Positions 33,175 to 53,815 of a stretch of 64,000 bases of DNA are shown in pieces. The notes beneath the pieces are model-generated. The model was not told the origin of the DNA and made no database searches. It saw only the letters and a list, made by a program, of their open reading frames with translations. Position numbers and translations under genes: made by a program. Each line of letters starts with the position of its first letter. Positions within the stretch are counted from its first letter, which is position 1. The DNA lies in NCBI GenBank assembly GCA_003024785.1, contig PUQB01000031.1, positions 546,001 to 610,000 of the forward strand. The letters run 5' to 3'. This DNA is from Selaginella tamariscina (taxonomy: Eukaryota > Streptophyta > Lycopodiopsida > Selaginellales > Selaginellaceae).

Positions 33175-33383
33175 GTGTGTGTGTGTGTGTGGACATGTAT
33201 CCAAATTAACCTTCTGTTTTTCTGAACTGCATTCTATTCTAATTTAATATGATCTCTGTTTTTTTACCATATTTTGATTTCTAGCGGTGCGTGCGTGCTG
33301 CGTGTATACCTTGAGATGGATCGATGCTCGCGCGCGGCTCTGAAGGAATGTAAGACGCTCCATCGTCTTGCCAATGTAGCCAT
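32055..33383 (-). CDS. Ribosomal protein bL27, probably mitochondrial
   Basis: Large-subunit ribosomal protein bL27, which lies near the peptidyl transferase centre. Exon 1 (33383-33310) encodes an Arg-rich leader, [14 protein letters not shown], that resembles a mitochondrial presequence. Exon 2 (33070-32958) has [11 protein letters not shown] and [14 protein letters not shown]. Exon 3 (32758-32610) has the core [37 protein letters not shown]. Exon 4 (32358-32284) gives [15 protein letters not shown]. Exon 5 (32181-32055) gives a basic tail ending KPRTT and TAA at 32055. RWATKK is typical of the plant mitochondrial form. The exon 1 to exon 2 junction is out of frame by one base, so a missed mini-exon or sequence error is likely. 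Confidence 0.88.
32731..32921. repeat. Tandem duplication spanning a bL27 splice acceptor
   Basis: The block containing ATTATATTTCCAGGAATCAC, ACCCTGCACACAC and TAACTTGGTTGATTTAAA occurs twice with a period of about 92-96 bp. The proximal copy holds the true start of exon 3 and its acceptor. The distal copy (32829-32921) repeats about 30 bp of exon 3 plus the acceptor inside the intron. Confidence 0.85.
33133..33191. repeat. (TG)n microsatellite in the first bL27 intron
   Basis: Nearly 60 bp of TG repeat with one TT interruption, between exons 1 and 2 of the bL27 gene. Confidence 0.9.
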
Positions 33384-33395
33384 GGAACAAAGATG

Positions 33396-33408
33396 CCCTA
33401 AACCCTAG
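33396..33408 (-). promoter_or_regulatory. Telo-box upstream of bL27
   Basis: CCCTAAACCCTAG ends about 25 bp from the bL27 start codon. Telo-boxes are frequent near starts of plant genes for the translation machinery, which fits this gene. Confidence 0.5.
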
Positions 33409-34518
33409 ATTATCCTAAACCTAGACACACATTTAGTTAATTAAAATATTTAGGGTGCATAAAAAATTTACAATTGAATAATTAATACTTAAATTGTAAG
33501 TAAAATTATTTTTTAAAAGAAATATTAAAAGTAAATAAATTATTATAATTTATTAATTATTATAATTTTAGAAATTTATAAAATTTCAATTGAAGTTTAA
33601 TATACAAAATATGCATGTATTGTTGTAATATAAGGGTTTTTTAATATAATAATTTATAAGAAAATATAAAAAATAATACGAATATTCTATTGTCTTTGGT
33701 TGTCAAAGTCTAATTAAATACTCATCATTTAGTTTTGGAACATAATTGTGACAATTATGTTCCAAACCTAAGTGATGAGTATTTGTTTAACAAGTGTATT
33801 TAATTATTTATTAATACAATTTCATAAGAAGAAGATGTGTTTATATTTTAATTTAATTATATAGTACTAATAGTTTGGAATATGTGATCAAGACTTGTTA
33901 TAATCAATCTCCAACCTTCAATAACCAACAAACTAATGTATATGTACTTATATTCTTATTCAAAGACTAAGTATATATATTGTCAATCAAAATATATTAT
34001 AAGAAATTTATAAATAATTAATTTTTATTTAAAATATTTTAAAAGAAAAAAAGATTATATCAAGAGTAAAAACATCAAGACAATTTAATGTTTACATTAT
34101 TATTATACATAAATTTTATATTATAGTAATTTTACCAAACAATAAATCTCCTTGTTATTATTTACAGTTTAAACGGTTTAATATTTAGATTAAGAAATAA
34201 TGTGTATATATTTGCATCCAAATCTTCATGTCTCAGATTAATAAGTCAGTTTATACATATATAATATATAATATATTATTTATATAGAATTAAATTTATA
34301 CTTTGTACTTTCTCTCTATACTGTCCTTTCCATGTGCTACTTTGTCTATACTTTTGTAATGTTCCGTAGATAACCGGAGCTCTTTCTTTTGATAGATCCA
34401 GTGGAATTTTTAAAATCTAATATATATTAAAAACTAACATCTTTTATTAATGGTATATTTTTTTAACTTAGCATTAAATATCATATGTAAAATCTGTATT
34501 AAAATTTACATTCATTAA

Positions 34519-34558
<40 letters not shown>

Positions 34559-35651
34559 GTCAGGTACCTTGGTTCAGAAAACTCACAAGAAAAAATTCAT
34601 TTTAAATTTTAACAAGGTACAGTGCAAAAATTGACTTATTTCTAGAATGTGACATTCTCTTTCATACAATATAAAAATAATATAATTTTTTTTAATATAT
34701 TGATGTTAAATAACATTAAGTTAACTATTAAACATTGTATAAACTAAATATATAGGTAAATTTTATATTTGTGGCTTATAAGAAGATTTAATATACATAT
34801 GTGAATAGATGCGAGCCTCTTGCTCGAGATCATGTAACACGTCATCATGTAATATTCTACAGAATATTCGTATAATATATATAGTTTATTTTTTCTGCAA
34901 GCTTGTTGCTTCACACGCTCGCAACGTTCAACTTTATTAGTACCAACTTTCCTGGTGTAGCCCAAACGCTACGGTGCATGATTGTCTATGTAGTCTGATA
35001 CACGCAAATCGGACGGCCCATATTATCCGAAACTAAATACAAAAAGTTTTGACCGTTGATTACGTTGGATTAATCTGGCCGTAAGTGGAAGAACGGTGCG
35101 ATTTCTCTTAATTGGATGGCTATGATTGCACCTCGGATTTAGGGTTCTTTTGCTGAAGGTTTTTTGTGTAGGGAGTTCATCGCGGCTTTCCTATGCGATT
35201 TCATGTACGGATTTCTTCTTTTTCGTTCATTCTTTTCTTCTATATGAAGATTTAAAGCTCGGTTTTGTGTACATTTGTTTGGCGCCTCAAGAGAGACATT
35301 CCAGGTTCGCATTGAAAATTCGATTTTATTAGTCCAATTCCATATATATTTATGTGAGTCAGTGTGAAAATCCGCTTGTTTCTGTGTAAAAATCGATATT
35401 TTGTGTGGCGATTTCCACATTTCTGTATAAAAATGCAGAAATCCGTGTCCTGTTTTCCAGGAGAGAAGACTAGGACAGAATCTTTGATCTTGGAAGCAGC
35501 AGTATGGAAATACTCGATCTTTGATCAATCTTGGATAGAAGGTCCAATTCAGGGAAAGAATGTGTAGAAATGCATTGGCTCTTGACACAGGGAGCAAAAA
35601 GATGCACCGAGTAGGTTTCGGAGCAATGTAGAGGCTTTCTGGGGTAGCAAA
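33405..35651. other. AT-rich region between the divergent bL27 and kinesin genes
   Basis: About 2.2 kb. It is AT-rich to about 34980 and contains the palindrome at 33716-33784 and a TC/TA tract at 34518-34558. From about 35100 it looks like the transcribed leader of the kinesin gene, with a telo-box (TTTAGGGTT at 35138). The frames there do not match a known protein. Confidence 0.55.
33716..33784. repeat. 69-bp near-perfect palindrome
   Basis: Arms of 34 nt (33716-33749 and 33751-33784) surround a single central base and differ at two positions. The centre reads ACATAATTGT, G, ACAATTATGT. The outer ends AAATACTCATCA and TGATGAGTATTT match exactly. No gene is nearby. Confidence 0.9.
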
Positions 35652-44082
<8,431 letters not shown>

Positions 44083-44089
44083 TCAAGGT

Positions 44090-44120
<31 letters not shown>

Positions 44121-47100
44121 GTTGTGGTGTGTGTGTGTGTGTTGTGTGTGTGTGTGTGTGTATTTATATGATGATAATGTACAGGTTTTTGAGAACTACT
44201 ACTAATTGTGTGTGTGCAAAAAAGGAAAAACAACAAGAAAGAAATTGGAGAGTTAGCTGATGTGTACCACGGCCCGTTTTTTCGTTGTGTTTTTTTTTTT
44301 CCTTTTCTTTTGTGTATATTATTTGGTGAGCTCCATGAGGTATTTGTATAATTTATGTATGGTAATTATTATGTTAACAGTGTGCATGTGTGCGTTGTGT
44401 TTTAATTAAGGAAAAATATACTTCACTCGAAGTATTTATTCAATATAATCTTATCTATATTCAAACTTGCTTATATACACACACTATAATTAAGTGCATT
44501 AGAAGATCTCTCTATATATATAATGATTTACATACATAATGAATATGCATACTTGAACACATTCGCGCACACACAGTGTGCATGTATGTGGTAAGACTAC
44601 ATATGGTTTTATACTCTAACCATTTTTCTTCTTTAAATCGGACTCGACAACCATTATGCTCGCTGGCTGATGTGGTTGCTGATAGGGTCATTAAACTAAA
44701 AGAAAAGTATAATCTCAATTAAATCAAAGTTGTAAGATAACTAAAGTATAAATAGAAGTTAACCATAATATATTTTAAAAGTTATTAAAGATATTTATAG
44801 TGTGGTTATTTTATAATTAAGATAACTTATATTTGGTCAAAGACAATTTAAATATGGTAAAATAATATTTCTTTTCTTTATATATATAAATACAAGAGTT
44901 CTTCCAAGTTTTTTCTTTTTCTTTTTGATGTTTTTCTAAATGTTATTTCGGGGACATTACATTCAATCCTTAAATATAAAACATAATAAATACTAAAGTT
45001 CTAATGAACATAGTGATTTATGTGTTGTAGGCTCCATGAATGTTGTTGAGGATGGACTCTAGCACTCCATATACTTTATTTCTTTATGTGTGAAAAAAAA
45101 TAAATTCTTTATAATATAAAGAATTCCTTAACTTTACACAACAATATATATTAAGAATTACAATAAGAATTTGTTTAAAAGGCTCGAGAATTAATATCCT
45201 TAATATTATGGTTTGTTATGTCATGTAATTAAAAGAAAAAAATTTAACATGTAAAGGAATACAAAATATAACACATTATCAAGGCAGCGAAAATCAATAA
45301 TACAACACATCACAAGAGCAACAAAAATCAATATATAACATACTATATAATAATAAACTTTCGATTATAAGACCATCACCAATTGGTGATTGTTCTTAAC
45401 GAAAAGTCAATACAAGGAATAACTGAGAGATTTTAAGAACAAACATCGTATTAGTCACATTTAAATTTTAAAAATATTGTTTGTTATAAGTACAACAATA
45501 TAGCTTCATGGTTTCACATTTCAAAACCAATTTAAAATAACTACTTAATTTATATAATTGATTACATTATAAATCTACTTTAATAAAATTAATAATTTTT
45601 CATACATATGATATAATAATATTGCCTCTCTTTTAGAACTATTATATTTTAGTAAATAGTATTTAGTTTTTATACCAAAAAATTATCATTCTTAAACAAA
45701 ATTTATAAATATTTCATTATTCATAATATTATAAATTTTAAGAATTAATAACACCCACAATTTATCTTATTAAAACTATGAAAAAAAACAAAAGTTAAAC
45801 ATATTAATTTTATAAAATATTAAACTTAATTATCTAGAACATACAATGATATTTTAATGTAGTTGAAGTAAGTGAAAAAAACAGAAACTTTATAATATTC
45901 TTAATTATTGAAGGCTTGAATTATTTGGGCCAAATATCATCTGTACGAAAGTATTTAAATAGGTCGAATAAGAACATTATTTTATGTGTAATATTATTAA
46001 TAACTATAATAATTAAAGCCTAATTCATTTTAATATCATTATATTGTTTCCTTTTACTTATAATAAGAAAAGAAAGTGTAAAGTCTTTAACACATGCTTA
46101 CCTAAGTAGTAAACAATCTAAGTACTTTATATATAGGTCCAATTGTATAAAAGCATATGTGCCTCTTATATATTATTAAACTTACATAATTTAAATATCC
46201 ATATAATGTTATAAAATCTTTTATTATAGAATAATCATAGATATTTATAATGTATAGCCTTTAACATTTATTATTCAATTATGTACTCTATCAGTATAAA
46301 TAATGGAGACTTTTACAATAATGAAGAATTATATTAAGAATGAATTAACTTAAGAATAAAATCACTAATAAAATAATAGTTGTCATAATCTTTATTTATA
46401 ATTTTAATGTACTTAAAAATAAGTTTTTACATTCTTAAAAATATTAATAATGGCTATATCATAAAACACATGCTTAAACAATCTATTTCAATATATAGAA
46501 CCAAAGTATTGGTTAAAGTATTTAATTTAAAACAATGATAAATTTTATATTACTTGAACTTATGTAGTTTAAAGTATCTAAATAATTTATCATTTTTGTA
46601 AAAAATCTTTATCATATGAATACAATAATTAATAAGCCTATTGCTTAGCTTTTTTTATACACTCTTATAATCTTCACACATTTATTATTCAATTATAGTT
46701 TGTAATAGGGGATTGCTTACAATAAAGAAGTATCTTAGAATTAAAATTATATTAAGGAAAAATAATATAAATAAAAGTTTAAAATTAATAATAATAATAA
46801 TTTTTTCAAGTTTTACATTTTAAAATATTAATAATGGCTATAATCATAAAAAGAAAAAAGAAAAAAGAAATGAAAATTTCCATTAAAATTTTGGTAATAT
46901 ATTCTTATCATCAAGAAATATTATTCTTGGCCATGACATTAATAATTATTATTTATTTCAAATAAATATACCAAAGTTAATACACATATACAGTTCATAA
47001 AAATTAAATGTTATCAACCCCTCCCTTGGTCATTTAGAGTTTCAAGGTTAATGCATTTTATTTATATATGAGATTTGTTATATATAAATCTTCTTAAACA

Positions 47101-47898
47101 CATATTTCTTTCTTTAATTTTAATATTTATTAATCAATTAAATCTTAATTAATTACACTAAGTGTATCCCAAATTGCTAATTTAACCCTTAATATTTCAA
47201 CTTAACTACACATTATAAATTAATCTTTAATATATTTAAACTAGTTTGCAATGTGAGTTTTTACATTTTTTTTAAAAATGTTAATAGTGAAAAGAAAAAT
47301 GAAAATGCACTTTTATGAAATTAAATATATTATTATTCAAAATTATAATAAAAAAGTATCTTATTGTTTTTCCCAACAGATTTATTAGACCTAACCAATT
47401 AAAATATTAACCATAAAATAAAAATCATTAATACCTTTAATAAAAATGGTTAAGTTAACCTTTAATTCACTTTAATATTACAACTCTAATTACAACATTA
47501 ACCATTAATTTCACATACATCAAGTGTTTATCAATATTAAAAGCTGAAAGGGATAGGTTTTTAATTAAATAAGTTCAATTCAGGGAATTATTTAATGTTT
47601 TCAATCCTAATTTAACCTTTAATATTCTCAACCCTAACTAACACATTACTTTACTATTTAGCTTAAATAAATAAAATAAAAAACTCTTTTCTAATTAAAT
47701 ATATTCTTATTATTAAATTATAATAAAGTGTATTCTTATTGTTTATTCCCAACAAATATAATACACTTAACCTTTAACATTACCCTTTAGTATTACAAAC
47801 CTAATTAAAGAAATACTCTTTTTTTAAAATAGTTATTAACTCTTTAATAATAATCACAAACTTAATCCTTACCTAATATTAAAACATTAACCATTAGT
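44083..47898. other. Kinesin 3' UTR and AT-rich intergenic region
   Basis: The first 200-300 bp, with TC/TA/TG tracts at 44091-44162, are probably the kinesin 3' UTR. The rest is about 3.5 kb of AT-rich DNA without a supported gene, RNA or transposon domain. Confidence 0.6.
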
Positions 47899-48207
47899 TT
47901 AAAATACTGGATCGTTTTCTAGGCGAACACAAGGGACACTCGGCTTCTCCTTAACACAAATCCTTGTGGAATATTGACCACAATATGGCATGTTGATACT
48001 TAGACAGCATCTTAAAATTGCATTGCATATACCGCAGCAATTTGTACCGTTTTTCTTTATATATCGATTTCACAAACATATACAGACTTGTGCGCTTTTT
48101 ATAACCATCGATGATCTTCTTTATATCCATAAAATTAGAAACGCTACACACCAATAACAACTACATACAACCAGCTTTCCAATTACTACTGGAATGAATT
48201 TCTCCAT
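47899..48207 (-). CDS. Possible small secreted cysteine-rich peptide (hypothetical)
   Basis: I do not recognise this gene. From the ATG at 48207 one frame of 103 codons reaches TAA at 47899. The first 28 codons begin MEKFIPVVIGKLVV and are hydrophobic like a signal peptide. Codons 57-93 hold eight Cys in the order CC-x2-C-x5-CC-x7-C-x7-C-x8-C (NCCGIC, RCCLS, YCGQY, ICVKE, PCVRL). Two stops, at codons 29 and 46, lie between. A GT at 48147 and an AG ending near 48055 would remove both in phase 0, giving a peptide of about 70 residues and an intron of about 93 nt. A TATA-like TATATAGGG lies near 48247. The eight-Cys spacing is not that of lipid-transfer proteins. Chance or a pseudogene remains possible. 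Confidence 0.35.
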
Positions 48208-48599
48208 GTTTCCTATTTAATTTAGGGTTCCTCAGCACCCTATATAAGGGACTTTCCTTTAATAAAGGTTAAAAGTGCCACATCATGTTAAAATCGTATT
48301 TCTTTATAATATATATTAGCTACTGCCCAAGAATAAATCAAATGTTTATAAATTTAATATTCAAAAATATTATTGAATTATATTTTATAATTATACATAT
48401 GATTTATACTAATCTATATAATATTATATGCATAAATATACAATTATGTGTGTATATATATATATATAATATTATATATATATATATATATATTGCATGT
48501 GTGTTATACAATATTGTACATGGATACATGTCACACCTTATATACATAGTAAGAATGATATTTATTATTGTACGTGCATACATAACTTTGTAACACTAT

Positions 48600-48920
48600 A
48601 TATATAACTCTGCCTACATGGTGTGTAACAATTATACTATATGGTAAGTTTATAACTCTATAAGTCTACATATTTATGTCACACTACTATTATACACACA
48701 TTGTATATGTATTTGTATATATAATATAAGGATTACATGTTGGGAAGTTATATAATAGAACATGTAATTCTTATATTATATATTTATACATATACAAATG
48801 TGTACACACATGTAATCTGTGGATAATAATGGTAGTGTGACATGCATAGAGTTATAAACTTAATATATAATATAATTGTTACCTACCCACTTATATACCA
48901 GCACAGTTATATATGTTTGT
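48600..48920. repeat. Large foldback (inverted repeat), arms about 130-150 bp
   Basis: Left-arm blocks GTAACAATTATACTATAT (48630), AAGTTTATAACTCTATA (48646), TGTCACACTACTATTAT (48676), TGTATATGTATTTGTATATA (48702) and ATTACATGTT (48731) recur in reverse complement and reverse order on the right, ending with ATAATTGTTAC at about 48881. The loop is about 20 nt near 48742-48762. Mismatches and small gaps are scattered. It resembles a foldback or MITE-like element. No terminal target duplication was established. Confidence 0.75.
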
Positions 48921-49004
48921 GTTTTTTTTACTTAATTTATCAAGAAGAAGATTTAGCTTTTTCTTTAAGTTATATAACAATCCTTTAATGTATATTATCA
49001 AGAT

Positions 49005-49051
49005 GTTTAAATGTGTATGCACATGTATGTACACGTGCATACACATTAAAG
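49005..49051. repeat. Short hairpin, arms about 22 bp
   Basis: GTTTAAATGTGTATGCACAT pairs with the complementary block ending near 49051 (GTGCATACACATTAAAG). CCTTTAATGT at about 48982 could extend an outer alternative pairing. Confidence 0.65.
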
Positions 49052-51700
49052 GGACCTATATAGATTAAGTATTATTATACAAATAGTAGTGTGATATAAA
49101 CTTATATAGACTTTGTATTAATATATATATTTATAAAATATAATTGTTGAATACTTATATATTATATATACATAGTATATGGAGACATTTTTATAAATGT
49201 TTATATAGTGTTGCAAAGTAATAGTATAATGTGTATTTATGTGTATGACACTAACGTAAGAACATTATTGTTGTATAACTTAAAACAAAAACATACATAT
49301 GTGTATATAGACCTATGTGTTATAGGTTTAAACTATTACCATATAGGTTTAGACTATTATTGTATAAGGCATGAAAAGGATTTTCTTGTGTATCTAAATA
49401 AAATACTTGAGTAATTTAATTAAATGAATAAGAATGTATTAAACTATTATTATGTATGATTGATTTATAATTATCATTACTAATGACATATTTAACATGT
49501 ATATACACATAAGTCATTAATGTATACACACTGGTATAAGAATTACATTGTTTATTGCACAATTTTATAAAATGTAACACTATATATACATAATATATAC
49601 ATATGTGTTTATATAATAACTATACTATAATGTAGGTCTATATATATTGTACATGTGTGTGTATATGTGTATAATGTAAAGATTACATTCATTATTACAT
49701 AACACTTGTAACATATATATATTTACAATATATATAATATATAATAGTGTTATAAATGTAGTGATATAATTATATATATACTTTAGTGCTATGATTTAAT
49801 TTTTTAAAAATGATTTTATAGTCATATAAAATTTAACTACTATTATTCTAAAATGAATAACATATTGTTAATTATAAGAATTATGAAAAAGTTTGAAAAT
49901 TGAGAATCATTGGATTTTTATTTTATAATTTAAATTATATTATGTAATCTATGGCTACATTTTATATATATATATATATATGCATTTAATTTATTATATT
50001 GTATACTAAGTTTATATTTATTATAAAATTAAACTACTAATTACAATTATATATATGACATGGTTACATATATATATATATATATATATCATATCTTAGC
50101 TTTATGTAATAAAACTCTTGTAAGAATTTAAGAAAATTATTTAAAAATTGAAAAGTATTATATTTTTTAATTAAAATTTTTTGATATAAAGTAAATATAT
50201 TAAAATTAATTTAATTTTTTTCTTTTATGTAGTTATTTTTGTTATATCTTATTGTAAGAGAGATATTATTTCTTAATATAAATAAAATTGAATTAAAAAA
50301 CAAATTGAAACACAATATAATCAATTGTTGAAAATAAATTAACAAAATAAAATGATTTGTTTTATTTAAACTTTTAAGGAATTGATATATGAATCATCAA
50401 TAATTTTAATATTTTTTAATGGACAAAAATTCAATGGTAAAAAGATAATAATTTTATTATTAGTATATGAATCACCAAAAGTCATATATAAAATATCTAA
50501 GCTAATGGTTGAAACTTATTTTAATTATAAGTAAAAATTAAAAACTATTAAATATATTTTTAATAAGTTGCTTCATTTATTTTTTAATTATGTAAAAGTA
50601 AAAATATAAAATTATAAAACTGTGAATCTTAACTTATTATGATAAAGTAATACATAAAATCATTAAAATTTTAAATATATGTCTAAATTAAATCATTACA
50701 TTAACAACAATAAAAATAAGATAAATTATAAATTATTAAATCTTATTTTTATGAAAGTGTATTACATTTTGAAATTTGAAGAGTAAAGAAAATTTATAAA
50801 CCATGAATCTTTAAATTCATAATTTAAATTAAATTATTATATTAATGATAAAAAAGTAAGAAAAATTATGAATAATTGAATTTTTTGTTTTTTTTTGTGA
50901 GAGAGGCATTACATTTTAAAATTCATAATTTAAATTACATAGAACTTATAGTTGAATCTTAATTTATGATAAATTAAAAAAATATAAACTATGGAATCTT
51001 TAAATTCATATTGTAAATTAAATTATTACCTCAACAATAATAAGAATAAGAAAATTATGAACTTTGAAATTTTTATTTATTTTTATTTTTTTTGATGAGA
51101 GAGGCGTCACATATTAAAATTCACATAAAAATAACAAAAAAAAATCATAAACCATTGGACTTATATTAATTATATTAATTAATTTGTAACAGACTTAAAA
51201 GTATAAACATTGAATCTTTAAATCTTAGTCTAAATTAATTATAGACGTGTGTGTGTTTGTTATATGCATAAACAAGCAATTGTATAATTTTATCTATATA
51301 ATCTTGATATTATAAATATAGATTTGATTTGTAGAATTACATATTAACAAATATATGAGAATATATAAATAAAAAAATCATATAATGTTTAATACGCTTA
51401 TAAATTTAATTTTATGTACATATAATATTATATATTAGTAAATAATAATCTTGAAGTATATACTAGCATATTTTTAATATTCTGTTAACGGGAATCATAA
51501 GGTATAAATGTATTTGTAGAGCTTTACAAAAACATTAACATGTAATAGATGTAAATGTTTAAACAAAATATATAAATATAAAACCAATGTAATATAGTAG
51601 TCTATATTTAAGTAGCGTTTATATATATAGTATTTAATATGATATATTTAATAATGTAAAATGACATATGAAAAGAAACAAAACATTTTTATATACAAGT

Positions 51701-52439
51701 TTACTTACCAACAGCCCGAGCAATAAGAAAAGCAGCAGCAGATGCAAGAGCTCCAATACACGTAGTCTGTAGAGCACTAGACCACGGCCTGGTTCCGTGA
51801 ATAGTCCCTTAACAAACCCAAACACAAACAATGCTACAAGCGTCACGCCCACAGATACCCTCAGTGCAGTATATACCTCGGACAATAGCATATACGGCAT
51901 CAATGGTATTATACCCCCTACTACGTATGAGAATGAGATATGCTGCACTTATTAGTGCCCGTCCCGGCTCTGGCTTCTCAAGTCCCAGCTCAAACCTGTA
52001 CATACATGTGTTTATAATCTCTCTCTCTGGCTTTGCGACATTGATATAAATGTTTATATAGGTGAATAAAATAATGTAGATATCATCACAGACAGGTCCA
52101 TCCATACCGGGGATGTTCCAGTAAATATATAAACATAATAGTAGGTGTCAACAGGATAACATTCTGATATAATATTAAATTTAAGTTAATATATATTAAA
52201 CGATATAGTATTAACTTAGGCAGAACAAATGGTAAAATGATATACTAAGCTAATATTAATTATCACAAAACGAGTATAAAAAAGTACCTCATCATGAATT
52301 CCACCCATGCATCCCGTCGTTTCTAAGTGCCGCGACAACAGGCTCGTATTCATTCCTTAACAGTCCAAACTTTGCCAATATTTCCGCAACTTCTTCCGCT
52401 TCTGTTTATAAAACATAAGCATGCATATATTATTATTAT

Positions 52440-52500
<61 letters not shown>

Positions 52501-53128
52501 TGTGTGTGTGTGTGTGGTGTACATACATACAAAATATTGTGTGTGTGGAAGATAAAATGCTACTCACCAGTTTCAGGTGAATGTTCAATCTCTTCCTTTC
52601 CCTCTTCCGTTCCTTATCATAGTGATCTGCTTCACTTCGAGCCGCCAAGTACCTGAACAACAAGAAAAATAAGCCACACACACATACACGGAGCATATAT
52701 ATATATTAGATGAAACATACTCTCTTTTAGCCACTTGGAAAACTGTGTGTTGAAGTGTGCATCAATACATACATATGTATATATTCTATAAATATCTAAA
52801 AATACACACACACGCACACATACATATACATATATATATACATATACAATTTATACTATTTTGATTAAAGACACAAGATTTACCCTCCGAGGCCCATGGC
52901 AATAGCTCCGGCAGCAACCTCGGCGAGTCCGGCAGTGACAACAACAAGCGACGGCACAGATGCACCGGAAAGCCCAGCCGCAAGCGCAAATGGCACGGTC
53001 AAGCCGTCCGATGCCCCCATCACGGCGTCCCTCACAATCTCTCCGGCCATGAAATGCTTCTCCACATGATCGGATTCCTGGTCGCCGGCTTTTGAATCCG
53101 TCAGCATAGCCTTCTCCAAATCCGCCAT
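51701..53128 (-). CDS. VIT1: Vacuolar iron transporter (VIT1/CCC1 family), frame-broken
   Basis: Membrane transporter that moves Fe2+ (and Mn2+) into the vacuole. Exon 1 (53128-52884) starts MADLEKAM and holds EKHFMAGEIVRDAVMGASDG, LTVPFALAAGLSG and GLAEVAAGAIAMGLGG, the first two membrane segments with the conserved Asp and Gly-rich turns. Exon 2 (from 52653) gives YLAARSEADHY. Exon 3 (about 52405-52290) gives the cytosolic metal-binding region ending FMMRFELGLEKPE, with the Met-Met and Glu ligands known from the family. The last exons give SYVVGGIIPLMPYMLL and TLVALFVFGFVKG, then a final helix and TAA at 51701. At least four one-base corrections are needed (near 52600, 52310, 51945, 51795). 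Family length and order fit well. Confidence 0.88.
52433..52515. repeat. (TA)n(TG)n microsatellite in a VIT intron
   Basis: About 60 bp of TA repeat followed by TG repeat, between VIT exons 2 and 3. Confidence 0.9.
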
Positions 53129-53815
53129 AGCCAGAGCTTCAAATTTCAAGCAAAAGAACTTCAAATTTTTTCTTTTGCCAATATGAATGCAGGACACATA
53201 TATAGTCGGCCTAGGGCGTACGTGGCAGAATCCTGGTGGGCCCGGAGCGCGTGCCTGCCACAGGCATCGGCGGTCTAATTCTCGCCACGTGTCCATGGCG
53301 TGTGGCCGCCACACTGCTAATTAGGGCTTTCTAATCGCGGTGCGATCTCTTTTAGGTTTTATTTAAATAACTATAGTTAAAATAATTAAATTAATATTAT
53401 AATGAATTAAATATATATATATATTATTAATATTATTTAATTTATATTATTAAAATTATAATGTAATATAATTAAATATATATTATATAGGACAAACATT
53501 ATGCTTTTGCATAAGCGAAACATAAGTATACTTTGGAATATGTTTATAATTAAATTATTATATTGATGTTATAGCACGTACATTCCTTTTATATATATGA
53601 TATAATATTTAAGTTAAATTACATGGTTATATATATAAGAATATGCAAGTAAACATTATGTTTAATAAAATTTATTTATTTAGTTTAATCTTAATTACAA
53701 GGAATATACTAGAGAATATACAGCTAGATTATTAAATTATACCTAAACGACACATTTACGACGGTGTTTACAAACAAAGCTTGGTATATATAGAGCTTTA
53801 TAATGATTTGTATAT
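53129..53815. other. Divergent intergenic region between VIT and the FatB-like gene
   Basis: About 690 bp. The 200 bp nearest VIT are GC-richer, with CACGTGTC at about 53285 and a TATATA at about 53197 on the VIT side. The rest is AT-rich. No coding exon was found that would add a transit peptide to the FatB-like protein. Confidence 0.5.

Larger units (their letters stand above)
48208..51700. other. AT-rich intergenic region with foldbacks
   Basis: About 3.5 kb of strongly AT-rich DNA. It contains the foldback at about 48600-48920, a second hairpin at 49005-49051 and several short TA tracts. No protein-coding gene is supported. The last part should include the 3' UTR of the minus-strand VIT gene. 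Confidence 0.6.

Noticed and set aside
35139-35597. 152-residue minus-strand frame upstream of the kinesin
   Set aside because: It lies opposite the likely kinesin leader, has no recognisable domain and overlaps other frames of similar quality.
48285-48593. 102-residue plus-strand frame rich in Ile and Tyr
   Set aside because: The composition follows the TA-rich DNA and there are no motifs; it partly overlaps the foldback's outer edge.
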